The translations under genes were made by a program, and so were the position numbers. The notes beneath the pieces were generated by a model. That model worked only from the letters and a program-made list of their open reading frames with translations, was not told the origin of the DNA and searched no databases. From Granulosicoccus sp964435305 (GTDB lineage Bacteria > Pseudomonadota > Gammaproteobacteria > Granulosicoccales > Granulosicoccaceae), in contig CAYSZH010000074.1 in the NCBI GenBank assembly GCA_964435305.1, positions 1-21,052 of the forward strand: a stretch of DNA of 21,052 nucleotides, in the 5' to 3' direction. Position 1 is the first letter of the stretch. Every line of letters starts with the position of its first letter. Positions 7,901 through 15,576 of the stretch are shown in pieces.

Positions 7901-8181
7901 TGTTTGTTGCAGCAACAATCGCACTACTGGTGACCATGGTGCTTACGCTGGCAAGAGCGCTTATGGGGCCAACCATTTTTGATCGCATCCTGGCGGTTAA
8001 TTCGTTTGGCACCAAGACCGTTCTACTTATCGCCGTGTACGGTTTTTTAACCGCTCGTCCTGAATTTATGGATATTGCGCTTGTTTATTCTTTGATCAAT
8101 TTTATCGGCACCATCGCTGTGCTGAAGTTCTTCGAATATGACGATCTTGGCAGTGGTGCGTATCAGGAGGATGACTTCTGA
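7900..8181 (+). CDS. mrpF: Na+/H+ antiporter subunit F (MnhF/MrpF-like)
   Basis: A 93-residue protein with three membrane helices, the usual form of MrpF (MbhB). RALMGPTIFDRILAVNSFG near residues 18-36 is the conserved first loop and second helix start, and PEFMDIALVYSLINFIG (residues 53-69) the third helix. It packs between MrpE and MrpG in known Mrp structures and has a conserved acidic residue in the last helix (D57 here), which is consistent with a role near the ion path. One-base overlaps join it to mrpE upstream and mrpG downstream. Confidence 0.93.
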   Translation: MFVAATIALLVTMVLTLARALMGPTIFDRILAVNSFGTKTVLLIAVYGFLTARPEFMDIALVYSLINFIGTIAVLKFFEYDDLGSGAYQEDDF

Positions 8182-8564
8182 TGATTGACTGGATTGTCTG
8201 GCTGGTTTCATGGCTTCTTATTGCGACAGGATGTGTGTTTATCGTAGCCGGTGCCATTGGCCTTACACGCATGCCCGATTTGTATACACGATTGCATGCG
8301 GCTAGCGTAACGGATACGGGCGGTGCGATATTTATTGTTCTTGGGCTGCTGATACAGGCACTGTTTGTTTTTGATAGCCCGATGGCGGCGATAAAAGTGG
8401 TGCTGATATTGTTCTTTACCTTATTCACCGCACCAACGGCATCTCATGCACTTGCCAAAACGGCACTATTGTCTGGTCAGGTACCATTGGATGAAAAAGG
8501 CGATCCTATTCTGGATTCGCCCGAAACTGCACAAAAGCTGGCCCGTTCACGGCCGGAGAAATAA
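8181..8564 (+). CDS. mrpG: Na+/H+ antiporter subunit G (MnhG/MrpG-like)
   Basis: A 127-residue protein with three membrane helices. GAIGLTRMPDLYTRLHAAS (residues 26-44) followed by VTDTGG is the MrpG/MbhC signature, and the third helix contains LILFFTLFTAPTASHALAK (residues 75-93). The C-terminal tail is charged and cytosolic. It is an accessory subunit of the antiporter. The start is AGGAGG-driven (8165-8170, inside the end of mrpF), one of the better ribosome sites in the operon. The next gene begins 2 bp after the stop. Confidence 0.93.
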   Translation: MIDWIVWLVSWLLIATGCVFIVAGAIGLTRMPDLYTRLHAASVTDTGGAIFIVLGLLIQALFVFDSPMAAIKVVLILFFTLFTAPTASHALAKTALLSGQVPLDEKGDPILDSPETAQKLARSRPEK

Positions 8565-8566
8565 CC

Positions 8567-9175
8567 ATGGAACTGCTTGTTACCATTGTTCTACTCACGT
8601 TTCTGGTTGCGATAGCAATAGCGATTATCGTGTTGCGCGATCTGCTGGGGGGGGTGATTTTATTAGGTCTGTATAGTCTGGTTGCCGCAGGTCTTTTTGT
8701 CGTCATGGACGCTGTGGATGTGGCGTTTACAGAAGCCGCTGTGGGCTCTGGAATTTCTACAATCTTGTTTTTAGGCGCTTTGTCGTTTACCAAACATGAG
8801 CAAAAGCCGCGTGGGCACGATTCTATTGCAGCGGTGGTTTTTGTTGTGATAACAGGAGCCTTACTCATCTACGGCACGCTTGATATGCCGCACTATGGTG
8901 ATATTAATTCTCCTGCACAAACTCACCCGGAACTTGCCCAACACTATATTCATAAATCGATTGATGAAACGGGCATGCCCAATATCGTCACATCGGTATT
9001 GGCAAGCTACAGAGGCTATGACACCTTGGGCGAAACCGTTGTGGTTTTCACCGCAGGCATTGCAGTGTTAAGTATTTTAGGACTTCTCCGGCGTCGGCCA
9101 GAAGACGAAGCACCCGAAGATGCGCCGGGTGACGTGCCACTTATCGCAAAAGATGATTCGGAGGGGCAGGTATGA
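8567..9175 (+). CDS. MbhD (DUF4040) + MbhE fusion, the C-terminal half of MrpA
   Basis: A 202-residue protein that combines two small domains. Residues 1-75 are a DUF4040/MbhD domain with three helices and the conserved VDVAFTEAAVGSGISTILFL (residues 50-69). Residues about 85-185 are an MbhE-type domain, with NIVTSVLASYRGYDTLGE near 137-154 and a last helix. In bacterial MrpA both domains follow the NuoL-like part in one polypeptide and include acidic residues on the proposed sodium path; E56 here lies in that position. In this operon they form a separate protein, as in archaeal Mbh. The tail is acidic and cytosolic. The stop overlaps the next ATG by four bases (ATGA at 9172). A run of eight G lies at 8647-8654. 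Confidence 0.85.
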   Translation: MELLVTIVLLTFLVAIAIAIIVLRDLLGGVILLGLYSLVAAGLFVVMDAVDVAFTEAAVGSGISTILFLGALSFTKHEQKPRGHDSIAAVVFVVITGALLIYGTLDMPHYGDINSPAQTHPELAQHYIHKSIDETGMPNIVTSVLASYRGYDTLGETVVVFTAGIAVLSILGLLRRRPEDEAPEDAPGDVPLIAKDDSEGQV

Positions 9176-9600
9176 AGCTTTACCCTCGACAACGACATCG
9201 TGTACTGCAGATTGTCACTAAACTCATCATCCCGTTTGTCATGCTATTTGGCTTGTATGTGCAGTTTCATGGTGATTACGGGCCTGGTGGCGGGTTTCAG
9301 GCAGGGGTGATATTTGCCGCAGCGTTTATTCTTCATGGTTTGATTTTTGGCCTGCAACGTACCAGGCAAGTGATAACACCTGGTTTTTTACGTGTGCTGA
9401 TGTCCGCTGGTGTGCTGCTGTATCTGGGCACCGGGATATTGACCATGCTGCTGGGTGGAAATCTACTCGACTACAACATGCTGGCCCACGATCCCAAGCA
9501 TGGGCAACACTGGGGCATATTTTTAGTGGAGCTGGGTGTGGGGCTGACGGTAACCGCAGTAATGGTCAGTTTGTTTTACAGTTTCGCGAGTAGGCGTTAA
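9172..9600 (+). CDS. mrpB: Na+/H+ antiporter subunit B (MnhB/MrpB-like)
   Basis: A 142-residue protein with four hydrophobic segments. HGDYGPGGGFQAGVI (residues 30-44) is the hallmark MnhB loop and second helix (PF04039 type). It corresponds to MrpB of stand-alone antiporters and MbhF of hydrogenases, and structurally supports the interface between the MrpA C-terminal part and MrpC. It overlaps the fusion gene by 4 bp and shares one base with mrpC (TAATG at 9598-9602). Confidence 0.93.
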   Translation: MKLYPRQRHRVLQIVTKLIIPFVMLFGLYVQFHGDYGPGGGFQAGVIFAAAFILHGLIFGLQRTRQVITPGFLRVLMSAGVLLYLGTGILTMLLGGNLLDYNMLAHDPKHGQHWGIFLVELGVGLTVTAVMVSLFYSFASRR

Positions 9601-9962
9601 TGCAGTTTCTTGGTTTGTACAATTATTGGGTGGTAATTGTGCTCATGATGGCAGGGCTTTACATCATGATTGCGCGTTACAACCTGATTAAAAAATTGAT
9701 TGGTCTTGGCGTTTTCCAAACCTCGATCTTTTATCTTTATATTTCCATGGGAAAAGCGAAGGGTGGCAGCGCGCCTATATTGGCGGACGGTGTTGCTCAA
9801 TATTCCAACCCTCTGCCACACGTGCTTATTCTTACGGCGATTGTTGTTGGTGTCGCCACCACTGCGGTTGCGCTTGCACTAATTGTGCGTATTTACGAAG
9901 AGTACGGCACCATCGAAGAAGACGAAATCAAATCGATTGAGGCGAGGGAGCAGGAATCGTGA
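9600..9962 (+). CDS. mrpC: Na+/H+ antiporter subunit C (MnhC/MrpC, NuoK-like)
   Basis: A 120-residue protein with three membrane helices, related to NuoK of complex I. YNLIKKLIGLGVFQTS (residues 22-37) and NPLPHVLILTAIVVGVATTA (residues 68-87) are the MnhC signatures. NuoK-like subunits carry proton-path acidic residues in helices; here the equivalent positions are less clear than in NuoK. It starts on the last base of mrpB, and its own stop overlaps the GTG start of the next gene. Confidence 0.93.
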   Translation: MQFLGLYNYWVVIVLMMAGLYIMIARYNLIKKLIGLGVFQTSIFYLYISMGKAKGGSAPILADGVAQYSNPLPHVLILTAIVVGVATTAVALALIVRIYEEYGTIEEDEIKSIEAREQES

Positions 9963-11449
9963 TCGCTGATCAGCTGCCCGCCTGGCAAATTGTTATACCG
10001 ATGCTGGCCGCACCGTTGTGCGTTCTCGTTAGGCACAGTTTTGGAGCCTGGCTTATCGCCATGATTGCCAACTTACTTACCTTGGCCACGGCTTGGGGTC
10101 TGTTTGTGCAGGTGCGAACTGAAGGTGTGATTCGGTATGCAGTGGGTGGTTGGGCTGCACCCACCGGCATCGAATACTATGTGGATATCGTTAACGCATC
10201 CATGCTGTTGTTGGTCTCGTTTGTCAGCTGCATTGTTATGGTGTATGCCTACCACAGCGTCAAAAAGAGCTTAATGACAGCAAAACATTACCTGCTGTAT
10301 GCAGCGTGGATGTTGTGCTTAACAGGCCTCTTGGGCATCTGTATTACAGGCGATGCGTTTAACGTGTTCGTATTCCTTGAGATATCGTCGCTGTCGATGT
10401 ACATGCTGATTGCCTTTGGGCAAAACCGACGTGCATTTACTGCCAGTTTTCGCTACCTGATCATGGGTAGTATTGGCGCATCATTTATTTTAATCGGTAT
10501 CGGATTTTTATATGCGGCAACGGGCACACTCAACATGGTTGACCTTGCTTCTCGTATTCCAGATTCTGAATCCAGGCGAGCGGTTCTTGTTGCGTTCAGT
10601 TTTTTAACCATTGGCTTAATGATTAAGTCAGCTGTGTTCCCATTGCACGGATGGCTTGCGAATGCGTATCAACACGCGCCCATTGTGGTTACAGCCTTTC
10701 TCGCTGGCACCGCTACAAAAGTTTCACTGTATGTGCTGCTGCGTTTTTTCTTCAGTATTTTTGGGCCTGATTACAGTTTTGGTGCGATGCTGCTAAACGT
10801 AGTGATGTTACCTGCTGCCGTCGCTGCCTTCATCTTGATGTCGTTAGTGGCCATATTTCAAACGGATTTAAGGCGCATGCTGGCTTATTCATCCGTTGCG
10901 CAAATAGGCTATATCATTGCCGCATTCTGCCTAGCCTCACAGGCGGGGCTTACCGCCGGTATTGTTCATATATTTAATCATGCGATTATCAAATCTGTTT
11001 TGTTTATGTCTGTTGGTTGCATCATCTACAGAGTGGGGCATGCACATAGCGGTAGCTTTGACAATCTATTCTCGGCTATGCCGTTTACGGTAATTGCTTT
11101 TATTATTGCGGGGCTGGGCCTTGTGGGTGTGCCTTTGACAGTGGGTTTTGTCAGTAAATTTTCATTAATCGGTGCGTCCATGGAACGAGGGTGGTGGCTG
11201 ATAGGTGTGATGGTTCTGATCAGTTCCTTGTTTGCAATTGTGTATATAGGGCGTGTGGTTGAGATTATGTTGTTTCGAAAATCGCGCTCGGCAACACCGC
11301 AACCCACTGGCAGAAATGAAGCACCGCTTATGATGTTATTGCCCATGTATGCCTTACTTGCGGTAAGTATCTGGTTTGGTATCTCTGGTAGTACCACGCT
11401 TGGGGTGGCGGCGGAGGCTGCACGTGCCTTGTTAGGTGGCTACCAATGA
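9959..11449 (+). CDS. mrpD: Na+/H+ antiporter subunit D (MnhD/MrpD, NuoM/N-like)
   Basis: A 496-residue integral membrane protein of the proton-conducting antiporter family (PF00361), expected to have about 14 helices. The key ionisable residues are present: E141 in FNVFVFLEISSL (helix 5), K223 in LMIKSAVFPLHGWL (helix 7) and K254 in TATKVSLYVL (helix 8). NHAIIKSVLFMSVG (residues 340-353) matches the later conserved helix. It should carry a proton channel coupled to the rest of the complex. The start is GTG at 9959, within a GTGA overlap with the mrpC stop; no better-placed ATG exists. The stop overlaps the next gene's ATG by four bases. Confidence 0.93.
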   Translation: MIADQLPAWQIVIPMLAAPLCVLVRHSFGAWLIAMIANLLTLATAWGLFVQVRTEGVIRYAVGGWAAPTGIEYYVDIVNASMLLLVSFVSCIVMVYAYHSVKKSLMTAKHYLLYAAWMLCLTGLLGICITGDAFNVFVFLEISSLSMYMLIAFGQNRRAFTASFRYLIMGSIGASFILIGIGFLYAATGTLNMVDLASRIPDSESRRAVLVAFSFLTIGLMIKSAVFPLHGWLANAYQHAPIVVTAFLAGTATKVSLYVLLRFFFSIFGPDYSFGAMLLNVVMLPAAVAAFILMSLVAIFQTDLRRMLAYSSVAQIGYIIAAFCLASQAGLTAGIVHIFNHAIIKSVLFMSVGCIIYRVGHAHSGSFDNLFSAMPFTVIAFIIAGLGLVGVPLTVGFVSKFSLIGASMERGWWLIGVMVLISSLFAIVYIGRVVEIMLFRKSRSATPQPTGRNEAPLMMLLPMYALLAVSIWFGISGSTTLGVAAEAARALLGGYQ

Positions 11450-12897
11450 ACCCGCTTTGGACCTTAGTTCCGCCTCTACTGGTTATCCCGTTCATCATAT
11501 TTTTTGGCGAGCGCCGAAGAAACCTGCGTGAAGCTTCGATCATTATCGCCGGCATTGTGTTGTTGGGTATCAACGACAGAATTTACAGCGATGTGGTAAG
11601 TGGTACCGTTGCCAGCAGTGGCGAAATCAAGCTGCTATCAAACTTTTCACTTAAGCTCAGTGCGGAGCCAATGGGTGTGATGTTTGGCGTACTGGCCAGC
11701 TTTCTGTGGGTGGTTACCACGATCTACAGCATTGGTTATATGCGTGGACATGATGAGAAAAACCAAACTCGCTTTTATTGTTGCTTTGCGCTTGCTATTG
11801 CTTGCGTCATGGCAGCGGCATATGCAGACAATTTGCTAACATTGTTTGTCGCCTACGAAGCAATCACTTTGTCCACGTTTCCGTTGGTCACCCATGCGGG
11901 CAATGCAGAGTCACGGCGCGCAGGCCGCTTATACCTTCTGTTATTGATGTGCGGTTCAATTGGCTTGTTTCTGCCAGCCATCATCTGGATCTCAACGATT
12001 GCCGGTACTCTGACATTTACCCCTGGCGGTGTGCTCAGCGATTCTGGTTTGAGTAAAGGTGCCGCCGCCATACTCATGGGGCTGGTTGTTATTGGCGTGG
12101 GTAAGGCTGCAGTGATGCCGATGCATCGCTGGTTACCGGCAGCGATGGTGGCACCTACGCCTGTAAGTGCGCTGTTACATGCTGTGGCTGTGGTTAAAAC
12201 CGGTGTTTTCACGATTCTGAAAGTGATTGTGTATATCTTTGGCATTGATATGGTATCGAGTTCAGGTGCCGCTGACTGGATGTTGCCGCTCACTGCATTC
12301 ACCATTATTGCTTCGTCAATTATTGCGTTTACCAAAGACAACTTAAAAGCCAGGCTTGCCTATTCAACCATTAGTCAGCTCTCTTATATAGTCATGGCAG
12401 CCTTATTGGCCACCTCTATGTCGGTAACCGGAGGGGCTTTTCATATAGTGACGCACGCCTTTGGCAAGATCACCTTGTTCTTCTGTGCGGGTGCCATTAT
12501 GGTAGCGGCGCATAAGAAGACCATTTCAGAACTTGATGGCCTGGGCCGTCAAATGCCGATTACGATGGGTGCGTTTTTTATCGGGGCAATTGGCATTATC
12601 GGATTACCTCCAGCAGCAGGGATGTGGAGCAAACTATTAATAGCCGGCGGGTCACTTGATGCTGGCAATGCATTTTGGCTTGGCGTGCTAATGCTCAGTA
12701 CCTTGCTCAATATTGCGTATTTGCTTCCCATACCGCTGCGCGCGTTTTTTAAACCGGCGAAAAGTGATATTTCACATTTAGGCGAAGCACCGTTTCCATC
12801 ACTTTGGGCGATCGTACTGACGGCGTTAACTTGCGTACTGCTGTTTATCTTTCCACAACCCGTATTGAGCTTGTTGGGTCTCATTCAATGGCGTTAA
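11446..12897 (+). CDS. Proton-conducting antiporter subunit, NuoL/MrpA N-terminal type
   Basis: A 483-residue integral membrane protein of the same superfamily as MrpD but closer in motif to NuoL and the N-terminal part of MrpA: PMHRWLPAAMVAPTPVSALL (residues 225-244) followed by HAVAVVKTGVF. The functional set is E138 (AYEAITLSTFP), K220, H245 and K251. It is about the size of the NuoL-like core and lacks the DUF4040/MbhE tail of full MrpA, which in this operon is encoded separately at 8567-9175. I therefore read it as the split N-terminal half of MrpA, though an extra MrpD-type subunit is possible. It overlaps mrpD by 4 bp and the next small gene by 10 bp. Confidence 0.88.
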   Translation: MNPLWTLVPPLLVIPFIIFFGERRRNLREASIIIAGIVLLGINDRIYSDVVSGTVASSGEIKLLSNFSLKLSAEPMGVMFGVLASFLWVVTTIYSIGYMRGHDEKNQTRFYCCFALAIACVMAAAYADNLLTLFVAYEAITLSTFPLVTHAGNAESRRAGRLYLLLLMCGSIGLFLPAIIWISTIAGTLTFTPGGVLSDSGLSKGAAAILMGLVVIGVGKAAVMPMHRWLPAAMVAPTPVSALLHAVAVVKTGVFTILKVIVYIFGIDMVSSSGAADWMLPLTAFTIIASSIIAFTKDNLKARLAYSTISQLSYIVMAALLATSMSVTGGAFHIVTHAFGKITLFFCAGAIMVAAHKKTISELDGLGRQMPITMGAFFIGAIGIIGLPPAAGMWSKLLIAGGSLDAGNAFWLGVLMLSTLLNIAYLLPIPLRAFFKPAKSDISHLGEAPFPSLWAIVLTALTCVLLFIFPQPVLSLLGLIQWR

Positions 12898-13313
12898 GCA
12901 TGGATAAAAATCAAACTGACAATGCACAGCAAGTGAACAGCAACGCCCCTCTACCAGATTTGGCAAAGCGGTTTTTGTGGGCTGATGACGCCGATTCCGT
13001 GCAGCGTGTGGTGCTGGGTCTTGCCGCTTTGTGCGTTGTACTTTTCTTGCTCGACTTAATTATTCATCGTCATAGCTATGTGCCTGGCGAAGGATTGCCG
13101 GGTTTTTATGCCATTGTAGGGTTTGTGGCATTCACGTTAATTGTCTTGGGTGCTACACAGTTACGCCGCCTGATACTGCGTAACGAAAACTACTACGCAC
13201 CCTATAGTGTCGATGCCGAGAGCTACCCAGAAGAAGGGACAGAGCAAATCAGCCATGATGATAATGTTCGCAAGAACGACAAAGGCGACAGCGCTCGGGT
13301 GGAGCAAAGCTGA
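12888..13313 (+). CDS. Unnamed two-helix membrane protein of the antiporter operon
   Basis: A 141-residue protein with a polar N-terminus, two membrane helices (about residues 41-60 and 72-90), and a charged, acidic C-terminal tail. HRHSYVPGEGLPGFYAIVGFV (around 60-80) holds an EGLPGFYA loop, and QLRRLILRNENYY (residues 91-103) follows the second helix. I recall similar EG..GFYA / LRR...E.YY small proteins beside antiporter-like genes in other proteobacteria but know no name or function. It is wedged between two proton-channel subunits, overlapping the first by 10 bp and starting 2 bp before the next, so it is very probably a subunit or assembly factor of the same complex. An alternative ATG at 12900 would shorten it by four residues; neither has a clear ribosome site. 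Confidence 0.8.
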   Translation: MALSMDKNQTDNAQQVNSNAPLPDLAKRFLWADDADSVQRVVLGLAALCVVLFLLDLIIHRHSYVPGEGLPGFYAIVGFVAFTLIVLGATQLRRLILRNENYYAPYSVDAESYPEEGTEQISHDDNVRKNDKGDSARVEQS

Positions 13314-13315
13314 CT

Positions 13316-15007
13316 ATGATGGATTTGTTCGCACCACCATTTTTGTTTTTCTACGCCGCCTTACTGTGCCCGCTTGTAGGGTCTAAGTCTCGCGCCACAA
13401 TACTGCTTGTTGTGCCGGTGCTCGCCTTGCTGGTGTTATTAAGCTATTCATTTGGCTTGCACGTCAAAATTCCCTTTGCCGGGTTTGAGCTGACATTTGT
13501 CAGACTGGACAAACTTGCGATGGTGTTCAGCATCATATTTTGCATTGCGGCGTTTCTTGCAGGCCTTTACGCCTGGCATGTGCGCGATACCATTCAGCAG
13601 GTGGCTACGCTTGTGTACGCGGGTGCAGCGTTAGGCGGTGTTCTCGCGGGTGATCTAGTCACCTTATTCTTATATTGGGAAGTCACGGCCGTGTCTTCTG
13701 TGTTTCTGATCTGGGCGCGTCGCACACCCGCCTCATTTGCAACGGGCATGCGTTATCTGATTATCCAGGTGTTATCCGGAGTGTTGTTGCTTGCCGGGCT
13801 ACTTATTCATTATCAGGATACCGGGTCAATCGCATTTGATCACCTCGGGCTGGTGAGCCTGGGTACGTTTTTAATCTTTATCGCTTTCGGTATTAAGTGC
13901 GCGTTTCCATTTATGCATAACTGGTTGCAAGATGCCTATCCTGCGGCCACAGTGACAGGAACGGTCGTGCTGTCTGCTTTTACAACCAAGATGGCTGTCT
14001 ATGCCCTGGCGCGTGGTTATGCGGGTACTGAAGTGCTTATATACATTGGCGCTGTAATGACCTTGTTTCCGATCTTCTTCGCCGAAATCGAAAACGATTT
14101 AAGACGCGTGCTCGCGTACAGCCTGAATAACCAGCTGGGATTTATGGTAGTAGGTGTGGGCATAGGCACCGAAATGGCATTAAATGGTACCGCGGCGCAT
14201 GCGTTCTGCCATATTTTGTATAAGTCACTCTTGTTTATGAGCGTTGGGGCGGTGTTGTACAGAACAGGTACATCAAAAGCATCTGAGCTCGGTGGCTTGT
14301 ATAAAACGATGCCAGTGACCATGGTGTGCTGCCTCATTGGCGCTGCTTCAATATCGGCATTTCCATTATTTAGCGGGTTTATCTCAAAGTCGCTGATTCT
14401 TGATGCATCAGCCAAAAACGGATACTACATAGTCTGGTTCGCGCTGGTTGTGGCATCTGCTGGTGTGCTTAGCCATTCTGGTATCAAAATTCCTTACTTC
14501 ACTTTTTTTGCACACGACAGTGGCAAGCGGCCCGCTGAAGCACCGATGCACATGCGCATTGCAATGATTGTTACCGCCGGGCTGTGTGTGTTCATTGGTG
14601 TATTCCCAGGTACCTTGTACGCGCTGTTGCCATTTGATGTGAACTATAAGCCTTATACCAGCAGTCACGTTTTATCGCAGATGCAGTTGCTTTGTTTTGC
14701 ATTGTTGGCGTTTGTGTTTCTGATGCGTAAGGGTCTGCATCCTCCTGAGGTGCGCGGCATCAATGTTGATAGCGACTGGGTGTATCGAAAGGCGGTACCG
14801 GCCGTATTGCCAAGCGTTGCCAATGCCGTTGCAACGCGAGTAAACGCCTTGCTTGCATCCTTTGTTGACGGAGCAAAAAGCGTAGCGAAGTGGGCTTATA
14901 CCTTGGCCCAACCTGGTGGAATACTGGCTGTTGGCTGGGGTGTTAACAGTATGGTGTTTATCGTTACGGTTATGATGTTAATAGTATTGGTGCTGAATCT
15001 TACTTAG
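13316..15007 (+). CDS. Third antiporter-like subunit (NuoL/MrpD family, extended C-terminus)
   Basis: A 563-residue integral membrane protein of the proton-conducting antiporter family. The key residues are E122 in FLYWEVTAVSSV (helix 5), K194 in FGIKCAFPFMHNWLQDAYP (helix 7) and K225 in TTKMAVYAL (helix 8). HILYKSLLFMSVGAVLYRTG follows. After the usual core, residues about 475-540 form an amphipathic stretch beginning INVDSDWVYRKAVPAV, and a final helix (about 543-562) ends the protein. This arrangement resembles the lateral helix and last anchor of NuoL. Canonical Mrp complexes have two such channel subunits (MrpA and MrpD); this is a third. It begins with tandem ATGs, 2 bp after the small protein's stop, and is the last gene of the operon. 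Confidence 0.88.
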   Translation: MMDLFAPPFLFFYAALLCPLVGSKSRATILLVVPVLALLVLLSYSFGLHVKIPFAGFELTFVRLDKLAMVFSIIFCIAAFLAGLYAWHVRDTIQQVATLVYAGAALGGVLAGDLVTLFLYWEVTAVSSVFLIWARRTPASFATGMRYLIIQVLSGVLLLAGLLIHYQDTGSIAFDHLGLVSLGTFLIFIAFGIKCAFPFMHNWLQDAYPAATVTGTVVLSAFTTKMAVYALARGYAGTEVLIYIGAVMTLFPIFFAEIENDLRRVLAYSLNNQLGFMVVGVGIGTEMALNGTAAHAFCHILYKSLLFMSVGAVLYRTGTSKASELGGLYKTMPVTMVCCLIGAASISAFPLFSGFISKSLILDASAKNGYYIVWFALVVASAGVLSHSGIKIPYFTFFAHDSGKRPAEAPMHMRIAMIVTAGLCVFIGVFPGTLYALLPFDVNYKPYTSSHVLSQMQLLCFALLAFVFLMRKGLHPPEVRGINVDSDWVYRKAVPAVLPSVANAVATRVNALLASFVDGAKSVAKWAYTLAQPGGILAVGWGVNSMVFIVTVMMLIVLVLNLT

Positions 15008-15076
15008 TAAAAACCAATGTCTCTTTCTCCTCATACACAGGAGGAAACACTGACAGTTTAAAACGTATTGAGTGAT

Positions 15077-15104
15077 CCGTGCTGGTGATGCTTTATCAGC
15101 ACGG
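15077..15104. terminator. Hairpin between convergent genes, likely terminator
   Basis: CCGTGCTG (15077-15084) and CAGCACGG (15097-15104) form a perfect 8-bp G/C-rich stem with a 12-base loop, 70 bp after the antiporter operon and 28 bp after the BON gene on the other strand. Neither side has a clean U-tract (plus side TGTCCTTGAG), so it may work weakly or with Rho, or only protect the 3' end. Confidence 0.45.
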
Positions 15105-15131
15105 TGTCCTTGAGAAATCACGAAAGTCTCT

Positions 15132-15404
15132 CTATCGTGTTCTGTTGGCCAAGTCGATAACTCGAACAACACCTTCAACGTCTTCAGCAGCCTTGATCGC
15201 AGCAACTTGATCACGATAGTCGCTATAGTATCCGCTAAGTGTTACCACGCGGTTTCGTTCTGTGACATAAATAGTAGAGCCGGCGTTGACTGCCGCGTCC
15301 ACACCTTTATTCAGTTCACTCTTAGAGACAATGGCAGAAGCAGGGCCAGCAAAGATAGCAGCGAGTGCGATGGCAGCGGCGGTGTTTTTGATTACAGTTT
15401 TCAT
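15132..15404 (-). CDS. Small periplasmic BON-domain protein
   Basis: A 90-residue exported protein. Residues 1-24 are a signal peptide (MKTVIKNTAAAIALAAIFAG) with a good cleavage site after PASA. Residues about 30-87 form one BON domain: VTERNRVVTLSGYYSDYRDQ, then AAIKAAEDVEGVVRVIDL, the usual beta-hairpin, helix, beta pattern with the conserved glycine in LSG. BON domains (as in OsmY, two copies) bind membranes or lipids and are often stress induced. A strong ribosome site, GAGGAAA, lies 6-7 bases before the ATG. It lies downstream of the sigma-32-like gene on the same strand, but a 309-bp gap with a hairpin separates them, so it probably has its own promoter. Confidence 0.85.
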   Translation of the reverse strand: MKTVIKNTAAAIALAAIFAGPASAIVSKSELNKGVDAAVNAGSTIYVTERNRVVTLSGYYSDYRDQVAAIKAAEDVEGVVRVIDLANRTR

Positions 15405-15451
15405 TAGTATTTCCTCAAATATTAAGTTAGTAGTTAAGTTAATTAAGTATT

Positions 15452-15472
15452 AAAAGACGCTGTATTGCGTCT
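15452..15472 (-). terminator. Short intrinsic terminator-like hairpin upstream of BON gene
   Basis: On the minus strand AGACGC, loop AATACA, GCGTCT, then TTTTAATA. The stem is a perfect six pairs directly followed by four U. It lies about 240 bases after the sigma-like stop and 48 bases before the BON start, so it may end the first transcript or act in the BON leader. Confidence 0.4.
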
Positions 15473-15554
15473 CCATGTAAACAGTCTGGTGTATGAGGTT
15501 TTCTGCAGGGTTGCGTAAAATTTACCTCTTTGTGAGGAATATATAAAAGGCGAG

Positions 15555-15576
15555 GTGCCTTTACGGGCCAAGGCAC
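15555..15576. repeat. Perfect 7-bp inverted repeat (hairpin)
   Basis: GTGCCTT (15555-15561) and AAGGCAC (15570-15576) with an eight-base loop. On the minus strand a CTCGCCTTTT stretch follows, so it could be a weak terminator of the sigma-like gene, about 140 bases after its stop. Confidence 0.35.

Noticed and set aside
11853..12341. 162-codon open frame on the minus strand inside the NuoL/MrpA-like gene
   Set aside because: It is fully antisense to a gene with clear family motifs; its translation is Thr/Ala/Ile-rich as expected from the reverse of hydrophobic codons.
7400..15007. Complex I or membrane-bound hydrogenase
   Set aside because: No NiFe-hydrogenase, NuoB/C/D/H/I or flavoprotein subunit is present; all ten genes are membrane antiporter types or the small unknown protein.
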